Source of the DNA: Streptomyces sp. NBC_00344
GTDB lineage: Bacteria; Actinomycetota; Actinomycetes; Streptomycetales; Streptomycetaceae
Assembly (NCBI RefSeq): GCF_036088315.1
Contig: NZ_CP107996.1
Coordinates: 6,685,001-6,749,000 of the forward strand
Direction: 5' to 3'
Length of the DNA stretch: 64,000 nt
Both the position numbers and the translations under genes were made by a program. The number at the start of each line of letters is the position of its first letter. Within the stretch, counting starts at the first letter, position 1. This document shows, in pieces, positions 42,254 to 50,993 of the stretch. The notes beneath the pieces are model-generated. The model made no database searches, had not been told where the DNA came from, and saw only the letters and a list, made by a program, of their open reading frames with translations.

Positions 42254-42685
42254 GTGGCATTCATTGGACACGGGCACACGCGGGGAATCGCGCGACTGCC
42301 TGTGCTCTTTGCGCTCCTGTTCGGTCTGTTCCTCATGCACGGCGCCCCGGCCACCGCTGCTGAAGGCTGCCACGGTGCATCGTCCGCCGCCCGGATGCCC
42401 GCAGGTCACGGCGCAGCGGCGACGGAGTCCGAGCACTCCATGCCGATGGCGCATCTGGGCAGTCAGCGGGCCGGGGCATTCTCGACGGAGCATGGGGCGA
42501 TGTGCGTCTCGACCCCCGCACGCGAAAGGACCCAGTTCCCGGTCGGCGGCCTGGCGAACCTCGGCGCGGTGCCGGCGGCACGCCTGGCAGCTCGCCCTCG
42601 CATCCTCGGCTGCACGGGCCGGCACGGGCCACCGCCGACCGTGGGGCGAAGTCTGCTGATCCAGGTGGGTATCGCGCGGACCTGA
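42254..42685 (+). CDS. DUF6153-like exported His/Met/Cys-rich protein
   Basis: 143 aa. N-terminal membrane segment (RLPVLFALLFGLFLMHGAP) then a soluble part with scattered His, Met and Cys: EGCHGASSAARMPAGHG, ESEHSMPMAHLG, EHGAMCV. Start GTG at 42254 is fixed by GGAGGG about 10 bases upstream. DUF6153 proteins are known only from actinomycetes and have no proven role. The next gene encodes a Met/His-rich lipoprotein, so a part in copper binding outside the cell is a reasonable inference. Confidence 0.8.
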   Translation: MAFIGHGHTRGIARLPVLFALLFGLFLMHGAPATAAEGCHGASSAARMPAGHGAAATESEHSMPMAHLGSQRAGAFSTEHGAMCVSTPARERTQFPVGGLANLGAVPAARLAARPRILGCTGRHGPPPTVGRSLLIQVGIART

Positions 42686-42786
42686 CAGGACGGCGCCGGA
42701 ACCCGGACGACCGGGCCGGTGACGTGACCTGCTCATCCCCCGCGCGCCCGCCCGGCGTGGTGCGCCCACCCGGAAAGACTCTCGGC

Positions 42787-43707
42787 ATGTTCACTTCTTC
42801 CCACTCCGCCGCGCGTCGTCGTGCCCTCGGGGCCGCGACCGCTGCTGCCCTGGCGCTGACGCTGGTCGCCTGCGGCTCCTCCAGCGAATCCTCGATGCCT
42901 GGCATGGACCACGGCACCAAGCCCTCCGCCTCTTCCACGCCGAGGGTGACCCCGTCGACGGGCGGTATGCCCGGCATGGACCACATGGCCGACGGAAGCG
43001 GTCTGTCCGACACCGAGCACGGCTTTCGCCTCACCAGCCGGGACATGACACTGCCGGCGGGCGGACACGCTGCGTATCGGTTCACCGTCACCGGCCCGGA
43101 CCGTAAGCCGGTCACCGACTTCGCCGTGGACCAGACGAAGCGGATGCATTTCTACGCCATCCGAGCGGACCTGACCGGCTTCCAGCACATCCACCCCACC
43201 ATGGCCGAGGGCGGCGCCTGGACCGCCAGGCCGGCCTCCCTGGCGCCCGGCTCCTGGCGGCTGTTCGCCTCCTTCACCCCCGACAGCGGCGCAGGCAGGG
43301 GCCGGGCTCTCGTGCTCAGCCGCACCGTCACCGTCCCCGGCGCGGCGGCCAGGGTCCCGCTGCCTGCCGCAGCCTCCACCGCGGAGACCGACGGGTACAC
43401 CGTCGCCGTCAAGGGCAAGCCGATGGCCGGGATGGCGCACCCGCTGATCGTGACCATCACCAGGAACGGGAAGCCCGTCGCCGGCCTTCAGCCCTACCTG
43501 GACTCGTACGCCCACCTCACCGCATTCCACGAGGGCGACACCGCATTCGCCCATCTCCACCCGCAAACGAAGGTGAACGGTGACCACGGCGGACCGGAAC
43601 TGTCCTTCCACGCCGAACTGCCGAAGTCGGGGAACTGGCGCCTGTTCCTCCAGTTCCGGACTGGTGGGAAGCTGCATACCGCCGCGCTGACCCTGCACGT
43701 CGGCTGA
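42787..43707 (+). CDS. Met/His-rich lipoprotein, probable copper binding
   Basis: 306 aa. Lipoprotein signal peptide ending LTLVACGSS (lipobox V-A-C). The mature N-terminus carries SMPGMDHGTK and GGMPGMDHMADG, methionine-histidine clusters like those of copper-handling proteins. Two beta-sandwich-like halves follow: RMHFYAIRADLTGFQHIHPT and AHLTAFHEGDTAFAHLHPQT repeat an H-x-H-P pattern, suggesting internal duplication. ATG at 42787 has GGAAAG upstream. It follows the DUF6153 gene by about 100 bases and probably acts with it on the outer membrane face. Confidence 0.82.
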   Translation: MFTSSHSAARRRALGAATAAALALTLVACGSSSESSMPGMDHGTKPSASSTPRVTPSTGGMPGMDHMADGSGLSDTEHGFRLTSRDMTLPAGGHAAYRFTVTGPDRKPVTDFAVDQTKRMHFYAIRADLTGFQHIHPTMAEGGAWTARPASLAPGSWRLFASFTPDSGAGRGRALVLSRTVTVPGAAARVPLPAAASTAETDGYTVAVKGKPMAGMAHPLIVTITRNGKPVAGLQPYLDSYAHLTAFHEGDTAFAHLHPQTKVNGDHGGPELSFHAELPKSGNWRLFLQFRTGGKLHTAALTLHVG

Positions 43708-44185
43708 ACTTCCGTGGGACGCAGTGTTGTTGGTGGCGCTTCACCTGTGTCCCGACTGCCCCAGGGCTGCCGGTCGGGCGAAGTCGGGGCTCCTTGCCGT
43801 CATGACCTCGCCCGATCACGGCAGCCGCATGCCGCCGCCTGGTGGAGCTGGGACGAGTCGGTCACAGGAGGTCACGGGGCACGGTCTCGTTCCACGAACG
43901 GGAGAACACCCGGCGGTGGTACTCATATACGTCGAGCGTGGCGTCCACGAGCACTCCGTTTCACTGCACCGCAGCATGGTGCGGGTCTCACCCGTACGTC
44001 CCAGCCCTCCCGGCGGAGACGCATGGTCCAGGCGGCTGGACGATGTGGGCTGTCCGGCGTGCAGCGACGAGTGCGCAGGGGCGTCGGGTGGAGGCATTGA
44101 TATTGTCTGGGTCTGCCGACCAGGGGGAGGGACCCCTGTCGACCGGCGGCTGACACGTCGGCGCGAACGGGGGAGTGGGTTGGTT
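43708..44185. other. intergenic, no gene seen
   Basis: 478 bases between the lipoprotein gene and the RsbW-like gene, both rightward. The frame continuous with the RsbW-like gene is open but does not look like protein. TTGATA at about 44098 could be a weak -35 element. Confidence 0.45.
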
Positions 44186-44629
44186 ATGAGCCTCAGTAGC
44201 GCGATGGGCAGTGACGCCCCACAGGATGTCGTGACGGTGCAGAACGCCGCAGCCGTCTTCGAAGGTGAACCCGGCGACATCGGGGCGGCTCGCCTGTTCG
44301 CGACCGCTTTTCTTCACGCCCACAGCTCACCTGCTGCGCTGCTGGGGACAGCGCAACTGGTCGTCTCGGAGCTGGTGACCAACGCTTTCAAGTACGCGCC
44401 CGGCCCGGTTCTCGTCGAGATCGGGATCCAGCCGGGAGCGGTGGAGCTCACGGTGTGGGACAGCTCCACAACGATCCCGCACGCGGGGCGCAAGAATCCG
44501 GAGCGCATAGGAGGCCACGGGCTGGAGATTGTTCTGGCCCTCACTGAAAGCCTCACAGCCGAATCACACCCGGTCGGTAAGAAGATCACCGCCCGTCTCA
44601 TGAACGAGGCCGCCGACGGCGAGAAGTAA
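44186..44629 (+). CDS. RsbW/SpoIIAB-like ATP-binding protein
   Basis: 147 aa stand-alone HATPase_c domain, one of the many anti-sigma/regulatory kinases of Streptomyces. N-box LVVSELVTNAFKYAPGP, G1 box VWDSSTTIP and G2 box GGHGLEIVLAL are present. It probably phosphorylates an anti-anti-sigma (STAS) protein or binds a sigma-B-type factor; no partner gene is adjacent. ATG at 44186 has GGGGGAG upstream; the longer open frame to the left is rejected. Confidence 0.88.
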   Translation: MSLSSAMGSDAPQDVVTVQNAAAVFEGEPGDIGAARLFATAFLHAHSSPAALLGTAQLVVSELVTNAFKYAPGPVLVEIGIQPGAVELTVWDSSTTIPHAGRKNPERIGGHGLEIVLALTESLTAESHPVGKKITARLMNEAADGEK

Positions 44630-45071
44630 AAGCTGCCCTGTCGGGCGCGGGGTCGCCTCGCCTCCTCCGCGTTCCCGTTGTGCGCAGCAGACGCCGTTGG
44701 GGTCTGTGAGCAGCGCCAGTAGCACCTGCCTGACGTGCCTCTCAGCGTTGATCCCCCGGCTGATGGGCGATGGCTACCCGATCCTTCAGGGATCTCTACG
44801 ACAGACGACAGTTTCCATGGCCTCCGACAGCGCCACAGCGGTTACACCCGTGGTGGAGCGGAGGGCCGAGCCTGCCCCTGCGAGCGGCGGCGGAGATGAC
44901 CGCTGCTCCGTCCGAGCACCGCAACTCCTCCGGGGCCGGCCTGAAACCGGCCGTGCTGTGACCGGGCGCGGGCCTGGCGATAAACCGCTTGACCTGGCCG
45001 CGGGGCGACGCTGCACTGTGGCGGGACACCACGAGTCATGGTGCCGGTATCCCGGGGAGGCAGTGGCAGCA
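44630..45071. other. intergenic, no gene seen
   Basis: 442 bases between two rightward genes. Open frames cross it but none looks like a known protein, and no clear promoter or hairpin was found. Confidence 0.45.
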
Positions 45072-46304
45072 ATGGAGATCCGTCCCACGACCGAGCAGGA
45101 CCTCGACGTCTTCGTCGACACACTCCATGCCGCGTTCGGGCGCTTCCCGGAAACCCCGGCCGAGGGCGGCGGCGTCTGGTGGTCGGCGCTCGAAATGGAC
45201 CGTGGCCTGCTCGCCCTGGCGGCGGACGGGCGGCCCGTCGGCACCGCCGGTGCGTATTCCTTCGAGCTCACCCTGCCCGGTGAGAACCTCGTCCCGGCCG
45301 GCGGAGTGACCGCCGTCGGCGTCCTGCCCTCGCACCGACGCCAGGGCGTGGCCGGCGCGATGATGCGGCATCAGCTCACCCAGCTGCGCGCCCGGGGGGA
45401 TTTCCTCTCCGTCCTGCTGGCGTCCGAGGCCCTGATCTACCGCAGGTTCGGCTACGGACCTGCGACCTACACGCGGCGGCTGACGGTGCCGCGCCACCAG
45501 GGCGCCCTCGCCCTCCCCCGGTCGCGAGGCAGGACCGACGCCCCAGCGAGCGGTTCGGACACCGGCACGATCGAGCTGCTGCGGCGTACCGAGTGCGGCG
45601 AGATCCTGGAAGTGGTCTACGACCGGTACCGCCGCGCACAGCCCGGCGCGCTGTCCCGGCCGCACCGCTGGTGGGCAAGGGGCGCGGGGCAACCCCCGGT
45701 TTCTGCGGCGCCGCGCTACGTCGTCGTCCACCGTGACGCCGACGGCGTCCCGGACGGGTACGCCAGCTATTCCGTTGGCGAACCCGGCACCCTGACGGTC
45801 GACGAGACCATTGCCACCGACGACACCGTTTTCACAGCCCTGGCCCGATGCGTGCTCGGACACGACCTGGTCACTCAGGTCGTGTTCAAGCACTTCCCGC
45901 CCGACCACCCGCTGCGCTGGCAGTTCGCGGACTTCCGCGCCGGACAGGTGAGCAACGACACCGACTGGCTCTGGGTGCGGCTGCTGGACATCCCGCGTGC
46001 GCTGACCGCGCGCGGCTGGTTCGTGGACGGCGAACTCGTTCTCGACGTCGTCGATCCGTTCCTCGGCGAGCACAACCGCTACCTGCTGACCGTCCGGAAC
46101 GGCAAGGCCGACTGCGTCCCGACGGACCGGGAGCCCGACCTGTCCCTGGACGTGAGCGATCTGGGCTCGGTCTACCTCGGAGGCACCGCCCCGAGCACGC
46201 TCGTGCGTGCCGGACACATCCGGGCCCACAGCCCGGGCGCCGCCGCGCTCGCTGACGCCCTCTTCCGCGCCGAGCGGTCCCCGCACTGCCTGCACTGGTT
46301 CTGA
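45072..46304 (+). CDS. Eis-like GNAT acetyltransferase
   Basis: 410 aa, the Eis length. N-terminal GNAT domain with acetyl-CoA site VTAVGVLPSHRRQGVAGAMM and the tyrosine of LASEALIYRRFGYGPAT; a central second GNAT-like domain; and a C-terminal sterol-carrier-like domain. The protein ends in CLHWF: in mycobacterial Eis the C-terminal Phe carboxylate is the general base, so this ending supports a true Eis family member. Eis enzymes acetylate aminoglycosides and lysines at several positions. The ATG at 45072 has GGGGAGG 12 bases upstream; a GTG at 45063 is also in frame. Confidence 0.9.
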   Translation: MEIRPTTEQDLDVFVDTLHAAFGRFPETPAEGGGVWWSALEMDRGLLALAADGRPVGTAGAYSFELTLPGENLVPAGGVTAVGVLPSHRRQGVAGAMMRHQLTQLRARGDFLSVLLASEALIYRRFGYGPATYTRRLTVPRHQGALALPRSRGRTDAPASGSDTGTIELLRRTECGEILEVVYDRYRRAQPGALSRPHRWWARGAGQPPVSAAPRYVVVHRDADGVPDGYASYSVGEPGTLTVDETIATDDTVFTALARCVLGHDLVTQVVFKHFPPDHPLRWQFADFRAGQVSNDTDWLWVRLLDIPRALTARGWFVDGELVLDVVDPFLGEHNRYLLTVRNGKADCVPTDREPDLSLDVSDLGSVYLGGTAPSTLVRAGHIRAHSPGAAALADALFRAERSPHCLHWF

Positions 46305-46809
46305 CCGCGCGCCCGCCGACCCCGCACGGGTCTCGTCAAGGCACCCCACACTGTCGAGCGGCCATCAACCGGGCTGAGCTGGGGGGCCAGGCCGTAGGAA
46401 CGCGAACAGACAAGCTCGCCATCGCCGGCCACGCCGCACTCCGCCTCGTCGCCATCCCCGTCGGGACGCGGTACTGACGAAGGAAGGCGGTGCGTCCGTC
46501 GCAACAGAACAGCGCAAGGTCTTCGATGGAACCGGGGCCTGTGAGGAAGCCCGGTTGGTCAACCAGAGAAAGAGTGGCTCCGGCCGATTTCCTCCGTCGT
46601 GGTTACGGCTTTCGCGCGGCGCCAATGCCAAGGAGAACGTGACAGGCCGCCTGCCCGACCCGACCTGCCCGACCTGCTCGGTCGGCTCACTGCTGTCGCG
46701 CCCAAGCGTATTTCCGCGTGGAGTGGAGGGGCGCACCGCTGCGGGAGGCATCGCCCCCTGGACTGCGGGCAGGCGCTGAGTGAAGACCAGAGAGCCAGAG
46801 GAGCAGGCC
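46305..46809. other. intergenic, no gene seen
   Basis: 505 bases. Several frames are open on both strands but their composition is that of chance reading in GC-rich DNA. No promoter or operator stands out. Confidence 0.45.
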
Positions 46810-47136
46810 ATGCCGGCAGGATCGAGCCAAAAACGAGAGCGGCAGTACGAGCACATCAAGGAAGGTGCAGAGAAGCGGGGGACCTCGGAGGGCCGGGCGA
46901 AGGAAATTGCCTCGCGCACCGTCAACAAGGAACGGGCGCGGTCCGGAGAGGCCAAGACGTCCAGCAGGGTTTCCACGCGTGACCCGAAGTCCGCGTCGCA
47001 GCGGGGCGGCGAGCGCTCGCACAGCGGCCCGCAGGGCCCCACAAAGGACCAGCTGTACGAAGAGGCGAGGAAGAAGAACCTCGAAGGCCGGTCGACCATG
47101 AACAAACAGGAGCTCCGAAAGGCCCTCGGTCGCTGA
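46810..47136 (+). CDS. small basic protein with SAP/Rho-N-like tail (plasmid-stabilisation type)
   Basis: 108 aa, highly charged. It begins PAGSSQKRERQYEHIKEGAE and ends TKDQLYEEARKKNLEGRST, with MNKQELRKALGR last, which looks like a Rho N-terminal/SAP helix-extended-loop-helix motif for nucleic-acid binding. Similar short proteins in actinomycetes are annotated as plasmid stabilisation proteins, without proof. The ATG at 46810 has GGAG 6-9 bases upstream. A hairpin at 47172-47192 terminates the transcript. Confidence 0.82.
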   Translation: MPAGSSQKRERQYEHIKEGAEKRGTSEGRAKEIASRTVNKERARSGEAKTSSRVSTRDPKSASQRGGERSHSGPQGPTKDQLYEEARKKNLEGRSTMNKQELRKALGR

Positions 47137-47171
47137 TCCCCGGCGCCACCTTCAGTCCGCGTCGCAAGGAG

Positions 47172-47192
47172 ACCGAGCCGTGGCGGCTCGGT
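47172..47192. terminator. hairpin between convergent genes
   Basis: ACCGAGCCG and CGGCTCGGT pair perfectly over 9 bp with loop TGG. It lies between the small basic protein gene and the convergent end of the glycosyltransferase gene; it probably works in both directions. Confidence 0.6.
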
Positions 47193-47340
47193 ACGACGGG
47201 GAACCTGTCGCCGGCATCAGCGCGCGGCCGGGCCCGCGGGCGGCGGTGGGACGGACGCCGAACTCCACTTGCTTCGCGGGACCCGGTGTGGCCCGCGCTC
47301 GGGCCGGCGCGGCGCCCGTCCACGGCGCCTTCCCGGCGCG

Positions 47341-48063
47341 TCAGTGCACCGATCCCGTTTCAGCTGCCAACCGGGCCAATTGGTCGCCGAAGCCCCCGAC
47401 AGCCCGGGGGTGCAATCGGCTCGAGGTCTCGACGGGGCAACCCGGGGTGCGCAGCACGCGGTGGCCGCCGCGTACGAGTGCGCTGACAAGAGCGTGGTCC
47501 TCGCCCACGGGAAGGGCGGGAAAGCCACCGACGCTCCGGTAGGCGTCGGCAGCCACCCCGAGGTTGGCTCCGTGGACGTGGGGGTGGTGCCAGGGCCTCC
47601 CGAAGCCGGGTCGTGAAGCGTTGTAGAGCTGATGGTGACGGTCGGCGAGATGGGGGAGCGGAGGCCAGCGGGTGACAGTCACCGTGCCGACAACCGCCTC
47701 CCAGCCGGCGCGTGCCTGGTCGATCTGGAATGCGAGCCAGTCGGGCGGAACGGCGCTGTCGGCGTCAGTGGAGGCGAGCCAGGTAACGGTGGCGGGGGCC
47801 CCGAGTGTGGCCATGGCGTGCTGCGCGGCGGCGGCACGGGCCTTGCCCGGATTCTGGGATCCCAGGTGCAGCACACTCGCACCCGCGCTGCCGGCCACCT
47901 CCGCCGTATCGTCCACGCAGGCATCCGCCGCCACGACCGTCGTCACGTGCAGCCCTGCCAGCGCGGGATGACGTGCGGCGGCGTTGACGGCGGCGAGTGC
48001 GCGCGGCAGAAGCTTCTCCTCGTTGTGCGCGGGGATGAGTACCGCTATCGCTTCCGGCTTCAT
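47341..48063 (-). CDS. GT2-family glycosyltransferase
   Basis: 240 aa, soluble, single GT-A domain. It opens AIAVLIPAHNEEKLLPRALA, has VVAADACVDDTAEVA and the metal-binding DAD in TWLASTDADSAVPPDWL, then GANLGVAADAYRSVGGFP and VGEDHALVSAL. Last gene of a four-gene operon; ATGA overlap with the methyltransferase at 48060-48063. It may glycosylate the product of its partners. Short for the family and lacking membrane helices, so acceptor and donor are unknown. Confidence 0.88.
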   Translation of the reverse strand: MKPEAIAVLIPAHNEEKLLPRALAAVNAAARHPALAGLHVTTVVAADACVDDTAEVAGSAGASVLHLGSQNPGKARAAAAQHAMATLGAPATVTWLASTDADSAVPPDWLAFQIDQARAGWEAVVGTVTVTRWPPLPHLADRHHQLYNASRPGFGRPWHHPHVHGANLGVAADAYRSVGGFPALPVGEDHALVSALVRGGHRVLRTPGCPVETSSRLHPRAVGGFGDQLARLAAETGSVH

Positions 48064-48677
48064 GCCAGCCCTTCTCTCTCCGCCGGCGACGGCGGCCGGG
48101 ACCCGTCCGGGCCCAGCCTGCTGAATGTCTGAAGGACGAAATCGTCCTCGCGGTGGTCGGCTGTGAGGGTCAGGCCGGGCACGTGTGTGAGGACCGATGC
48201 GAGGCCCGTCCCGGTGGTCAGATGTTCCTGAGCCGGATGGTTCCAGTGGACGGTGACCAGGGTGCCACCCGGCTCCAGAGCGGCGACCGAGCGGTGCAGC
48301 AGAAGATCGAGAGCCGCGGTGTCGAAGTAGTAGAGCAACTCGGACAGGACGATGAGGTCGAAGGTACCTGCCGGCCATTGCTCGGGAAGGACCCGGTGCT
48401 CCACCGTCACATGGGAGTGCCCGGCGACACGCTGCGCAGCGGTGGCGACGGCGGTCGCCACGCGGTCACATGCGAGCAGCGCATCGCACCGTCCTGCCAG
48501 CCGCAGCGTCAATTCGCCTACGGAACAAGCCGGTTCGAAAGCACGGCGGTATCGCGGCTGGGCGAGGGCAGCGAGGGTCAGCTCGTATTTGCGGTGCTCG
48601 TACCAGCGCTCGGCCAGGTGCCATGGATCGGGCGAGTGCCGGTACATCGCCTCGAAGTAGGAAGCGGGTGTGCTCAC
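48060..48677 (-). CDS. NodS-like SAM-dependent methyltransferase
   Basis: 205 aa. It begins SYFEAMYRHSPDPWHLAERW, typical of the NodS/class I methyltransferase group, and the SAM motif is FEPACSVGELTLRLAGRCD, with DLIVLSELLYYFD as motif for the acceptor site. NodS N-methylates a de-N-acetylated chitooligosaccharide; here the PIG-L deacetylase encoded just upstream could supply a free amine in the same way. Coupled by ATGA to both neighbours. Confidence 0.88.
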   Translation of the reverse strand: MSTPASYFEAMYRHSPDPWHLAERWYEHRKYELTLAALAQPRYRRAFEPACSVGELTLRLAGRCDALLACDRVATAVATAAQRVAGHSHVTVEHRVLPEQWPAGTFDLIVLSELLYYFDTAALDLLLHRSVAALEPGGTLVTVHWNHPAQEHLTTGTGLASVLTHVPGLTLTADHREDDFVLQTFSRLGPDGSRPPSPAEREGLA

Positions 48678-49447
48678 CGGAACACCACCTCCGCGGGCCG
48701 CAGATGATGGGCGATCTCATCCGGCGGCAGGATCGCGGCGTCACCCGGTTCCGGTCCGAGCGGGCTGATCTGGCTGGTGAAGCACTGGATTGCCGCGGCC
48801 TTCCGGGCCAGCGCAGGGGGAGGCAGGGGAATGCGCGCGGCATCCGACCAGGGCACTCGGTGGTCACCGGGGTGCGCCCAATGCCACATCCAGACCGGGT
48901 AGTGCAGACAGGGCACTCCGGCCGTGTCCGATGCGGTCAGCGCCGCACGGCCCGCGGCCTCGTGGTCGGTGTGGAGGTCCCCTGTCCAAGGTGCGGCGCA
49001 GAGGACCGCCCCCATCATCACGTCGGCAAGCGCGGCGGCGACACGGTCCTCGTGACGGGCGACTTCGGTGTCCGGGACATGGAGGCGGACGATGTCCACG
49101 TCCGCTGCTCCGAGTTCAGCCAGTGCAGCGCGCGTCTCCTTGGCACGTATGCGCGCGAGGGACTCGGGGGTTTCCACGCGGCTGTGGGGATGCGAGCGCT
49201 CTCCATCGGTCACGGTGACCACCGTCAGGTCGAGCTCTGAGGCCGCCAGCAGACTGATGGAGCCGCCAAAACCGAGTACTTCGTCATCCGGGTGGGCCGC
49301 GACCACGACAGCGCGTCCCGAGGCCGGCAGCGCGAGCTGCGGCAGCTCGCTCCACCCGGCCCACTCCCGCCACTCGCTCTCCTCGGTTCCCCGGGCCTGG
49401 ATCAGATCGACGGCCGGCTCCTGGCTCCGGGGCGTCGTGTGTGTCAT
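48674..49447 (-). CDS. PIG-L/LmbE-family deacetylase
   Basis: 257 aa. Zinc motif VVVAAHPDDEVLGFGGSI near residue 50 and a second ligand set in GDLHTDHEAAGRAAL. Such enzymes remove N-acetyl groups from GlcNAc-containing substrates such as GlcNAc-inositol or antibiotic precursors. Second gene of the operon; starts within the stop of the acyl-CoA dehydrogenase-like gene (ATGA at 49444-49447) and its own stop overlaps the methyltransferase start. Confidence 0.92.
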   Translation of the reverse strand: MTHTTPRSQEPAVDLIQARGTEESEWREWAGWSELPQLALPASGRAVVVAAHPDDEVLGFGGSISLLAASELDLTVVTVTDGERSHPHSRVETPESLARIRAKETRAALAELGAADVDIVRLHVPDTEVARHEDRVAAALADVMMGAVLCAAPWTGDLHTDHEAAGRAALTASDTAGVPCLHYPVWMWHWAHPGDHRVPWSDAARIPLPPPALARKAAAIQCFTSQISPLGPEPGDAAILPPDEIAHHLRPAEVVFR

Positions 49448-50493
49448 CGGGTCTCCTCCGGGCGGGCGACGAGACCGCCGAGCTCCGCGAGGTTGCGCTC
49501 GGCGTGGTGCTGGCGAAGATAGACACTCAGGTCGGCGACGTTACGGGCATGACGCAGATCGTGACTCAGAGGTCCGGCGCCCGTGGCCCGGCCTACGTGG
49601 GTCAGCGTCGCACTGCACGCCTCTTCGACGAACGCGCGCACCCGCAGACTGCGCAACCTGGCCGTTCCGCTGCTGTCCAGCGGGTCCTGGTCGATCTCGG
49701 CCGCGGCCTCGTCCAGGAGCACGCCCGCCGCGTGCAGGTGCATCTCGACAGCACCCAGGTGGGCATCGGTGTGCGGGTCCGGCCTGCGATGTGCCGTGCT
49801 CCGCAGGGTTTCGGCGACCGCGAGCGCCCCGCCGTACCAGCAGGCGGCCACACCGATACCGCCGTGCTGGAAGCCCGGGCGCTGTACGTACGCTTCCACG
49901 CCGGCGCCCACCGGGTCGGCCGGCAGGTCCCTGATCCGTACGTCGGGGGTGTCGCTGCCGGCCATGCCGATGGCCTGCCACGTGCCCTTCACGGGTTGGC
50001 AGCCGGGGCCGCCCGTGCTGATCGCGAACAGGCGCCGGCCGTCTTCGGCGGTGGCGGTGATGAGGGCTCGGGTGCAGCTGTGGGCACCTGAGCAGTACTG
50101 CTTGAGACCGTTCAGGCGCCAGCCGGCTCCGGTGTGGGTGGCGGTGACACCTTCGCCGGGTGGTTCCGCCGCCCAGACCCCCCATCGTTCGCCAGGGCCC
50201 GGAGCGGGGCCCCCGAGCTCCGCGAGGATCGCGGTCGCGTCGACATGGCCCTCCACGAGTCGCGCCAGGCAGAGGTCCCGTTGGGCGACGGATCGAAGGG
50301 TGGTCAGTCGTTGCCGGGTGCGGCCGGAACCGGGCAGGGGGCATTCCAACAGGCCGGAGGCAATGTCCGTGACGACGGCCGCGAACTGTTGAGCAGTCTC
50401 GCGCCGGGCCCTTTCCGGGCTGAGCCCGGCATCATCGTCCGGATCAGCAGGCCATTCGAGAGCGGACCCCAGCGGAGTGGAGATGTCATGCAT
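49444..50493 (-). CDS. acyl-CoA dehydrogenase-like flavoprotein
   Basis: 349 aa, a little short for the family (about 380). Middle and C-terminal segments match: GWRLNGLKQYCSGAHSCTRAL is the flavin-contacting strand region, followed by a helical domain with VEMHLHAAGVLLDEAAAEID and a C-terminal RQHHAERNLAELG. I could not identify a catalytic glutamate, so it may be an oxidase, hydroxylase or dehydratase-like variant. First gene of the operon; ATG at 50493 has GAGGAG 8 bases upstream, lying inside the small leader ORF at 50486-50599. Confidence 0.82.
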   Translation of the reverse strand: MHDISTPLGSALEWPADPDDDAGLSPERARRETAQQFAAVVTDIASGLLECPLPGSGRTRQRLTTLRSVAQRDLCLARLVEGHVDATAILAELGGPAPGPGERWGVWAAEPPGEGVTATHTGAGWRLNGLKQYCSGAHSCTRALITATAEDGRRLFAISTGGPGCQPVKGTWQAIGMAGSDTPDVRIRDLPADPVGAGVEAYVQRPGFQHGGIGVAACWYGGALAVAETLRSTAHRRPDPHTDAHLGAVEMHLHAAGVLLDEAAAEIDQDPLDSSGTARLRSLRVRAFVEEACSATLTHVGRATGAGPLSHDLRHARNVADLSVYLRQHHAERNLAELGGLVARPEETR

Positions 50494-50599
50494 ACGAGAA
50501 CTCCTCGGCCCGCGACGGAGAACCCGTATGCCACCGGACCGCGCCCGCATGCGCAGATCCGAAGGACTTCCAGCAGGGGCGGCCGGGCGTGCGGCGCAT
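50486..50599 (-). CDS. 37-codon leader ORF upstream of the acyl-CoA dehydrogenase operon
   Basis: A very strong Shine-Dalgarno (AAGGAG, 6 bases before ATG) opens a frame reading MRRTPGRPCWKSFGSAHAG, then AVRWHTGSPSRAEEFSYA and TGA. Its stop lies inside the first codons of the acyl-CoA dehydrogenase gene (ATGCATGA), an arrangement that would couple the two. One Cys-Trp-Lys patch stands out, but no attenuator pattern is clear. It could be a regulatory leader peptide or a small real protein. Confidence 0.45.
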   Translation of the reverse strand: MRRTPGRPCWKSFGSAHAGAVRWHTGSPSRAEEFSYA

Positions 50600-50993
50600 G
50601 TCGGTCTCCTTGCCATGACAGGTACCAGATGCCGTACGGCCCCGCGCTCTCAGTTTCACCGTGGCGTCATGGTTCCGCTGTCAGCGCCGAGCCTGCGGGC
50701 GGCTTGGTGCGGCCGGCTTTCATACTGTGACATGTGGTGGCGAAGTCGGCTCGCTGCCTTCGGGTGCCCCTCCCGTCCCGATGCATGCGCCCGACCGGGA
50801 GGTCGGTGGCCGCCGCCGAAACCGTCAGGAAGCCCGCTTGTCCCGCTTCGGTGAGGCCGTTCGATAAGCATGTACTTGACACCTCGGGGGTGTACCCGCA
50901 GGGTCGGCCAACGGCCGTGGCCGGGTGGTAAGCCGGCTTGTTCTGTCTGGGGTGACGGCCCTGGTCGGTGTGGGGCTCGTGGTTGCTTCCGGG
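50600..50993. other. intergenic, mostly featureless
   Basis: About 400 bases between the leader ORF and the 3' end of the endonuclease III-like gene. It holds one strong rightward promoter-like element at 50876-50904 but no recognisable coding sequence. Confidence 0.45.
50876..50904 (+). promoter_or_regulatory. orphan sigma-70-type promoter
   Basis: TTGACA (perfect -35), a 17-base spacer, then CAGGGT. No rightward gene follows; transcription would run antisense into the 3' end of the endonuclease III-like gene. The small palindrome AAGCCGGCTT lies about 30 bases downstream. Confidence 0.4.

Noticed and set aside
46365..47105. Leftward open frame over the small basic protein gene
   Set aside because: Antisense mirror of a gene with a good start signal and a recognisable C-terminal motif.
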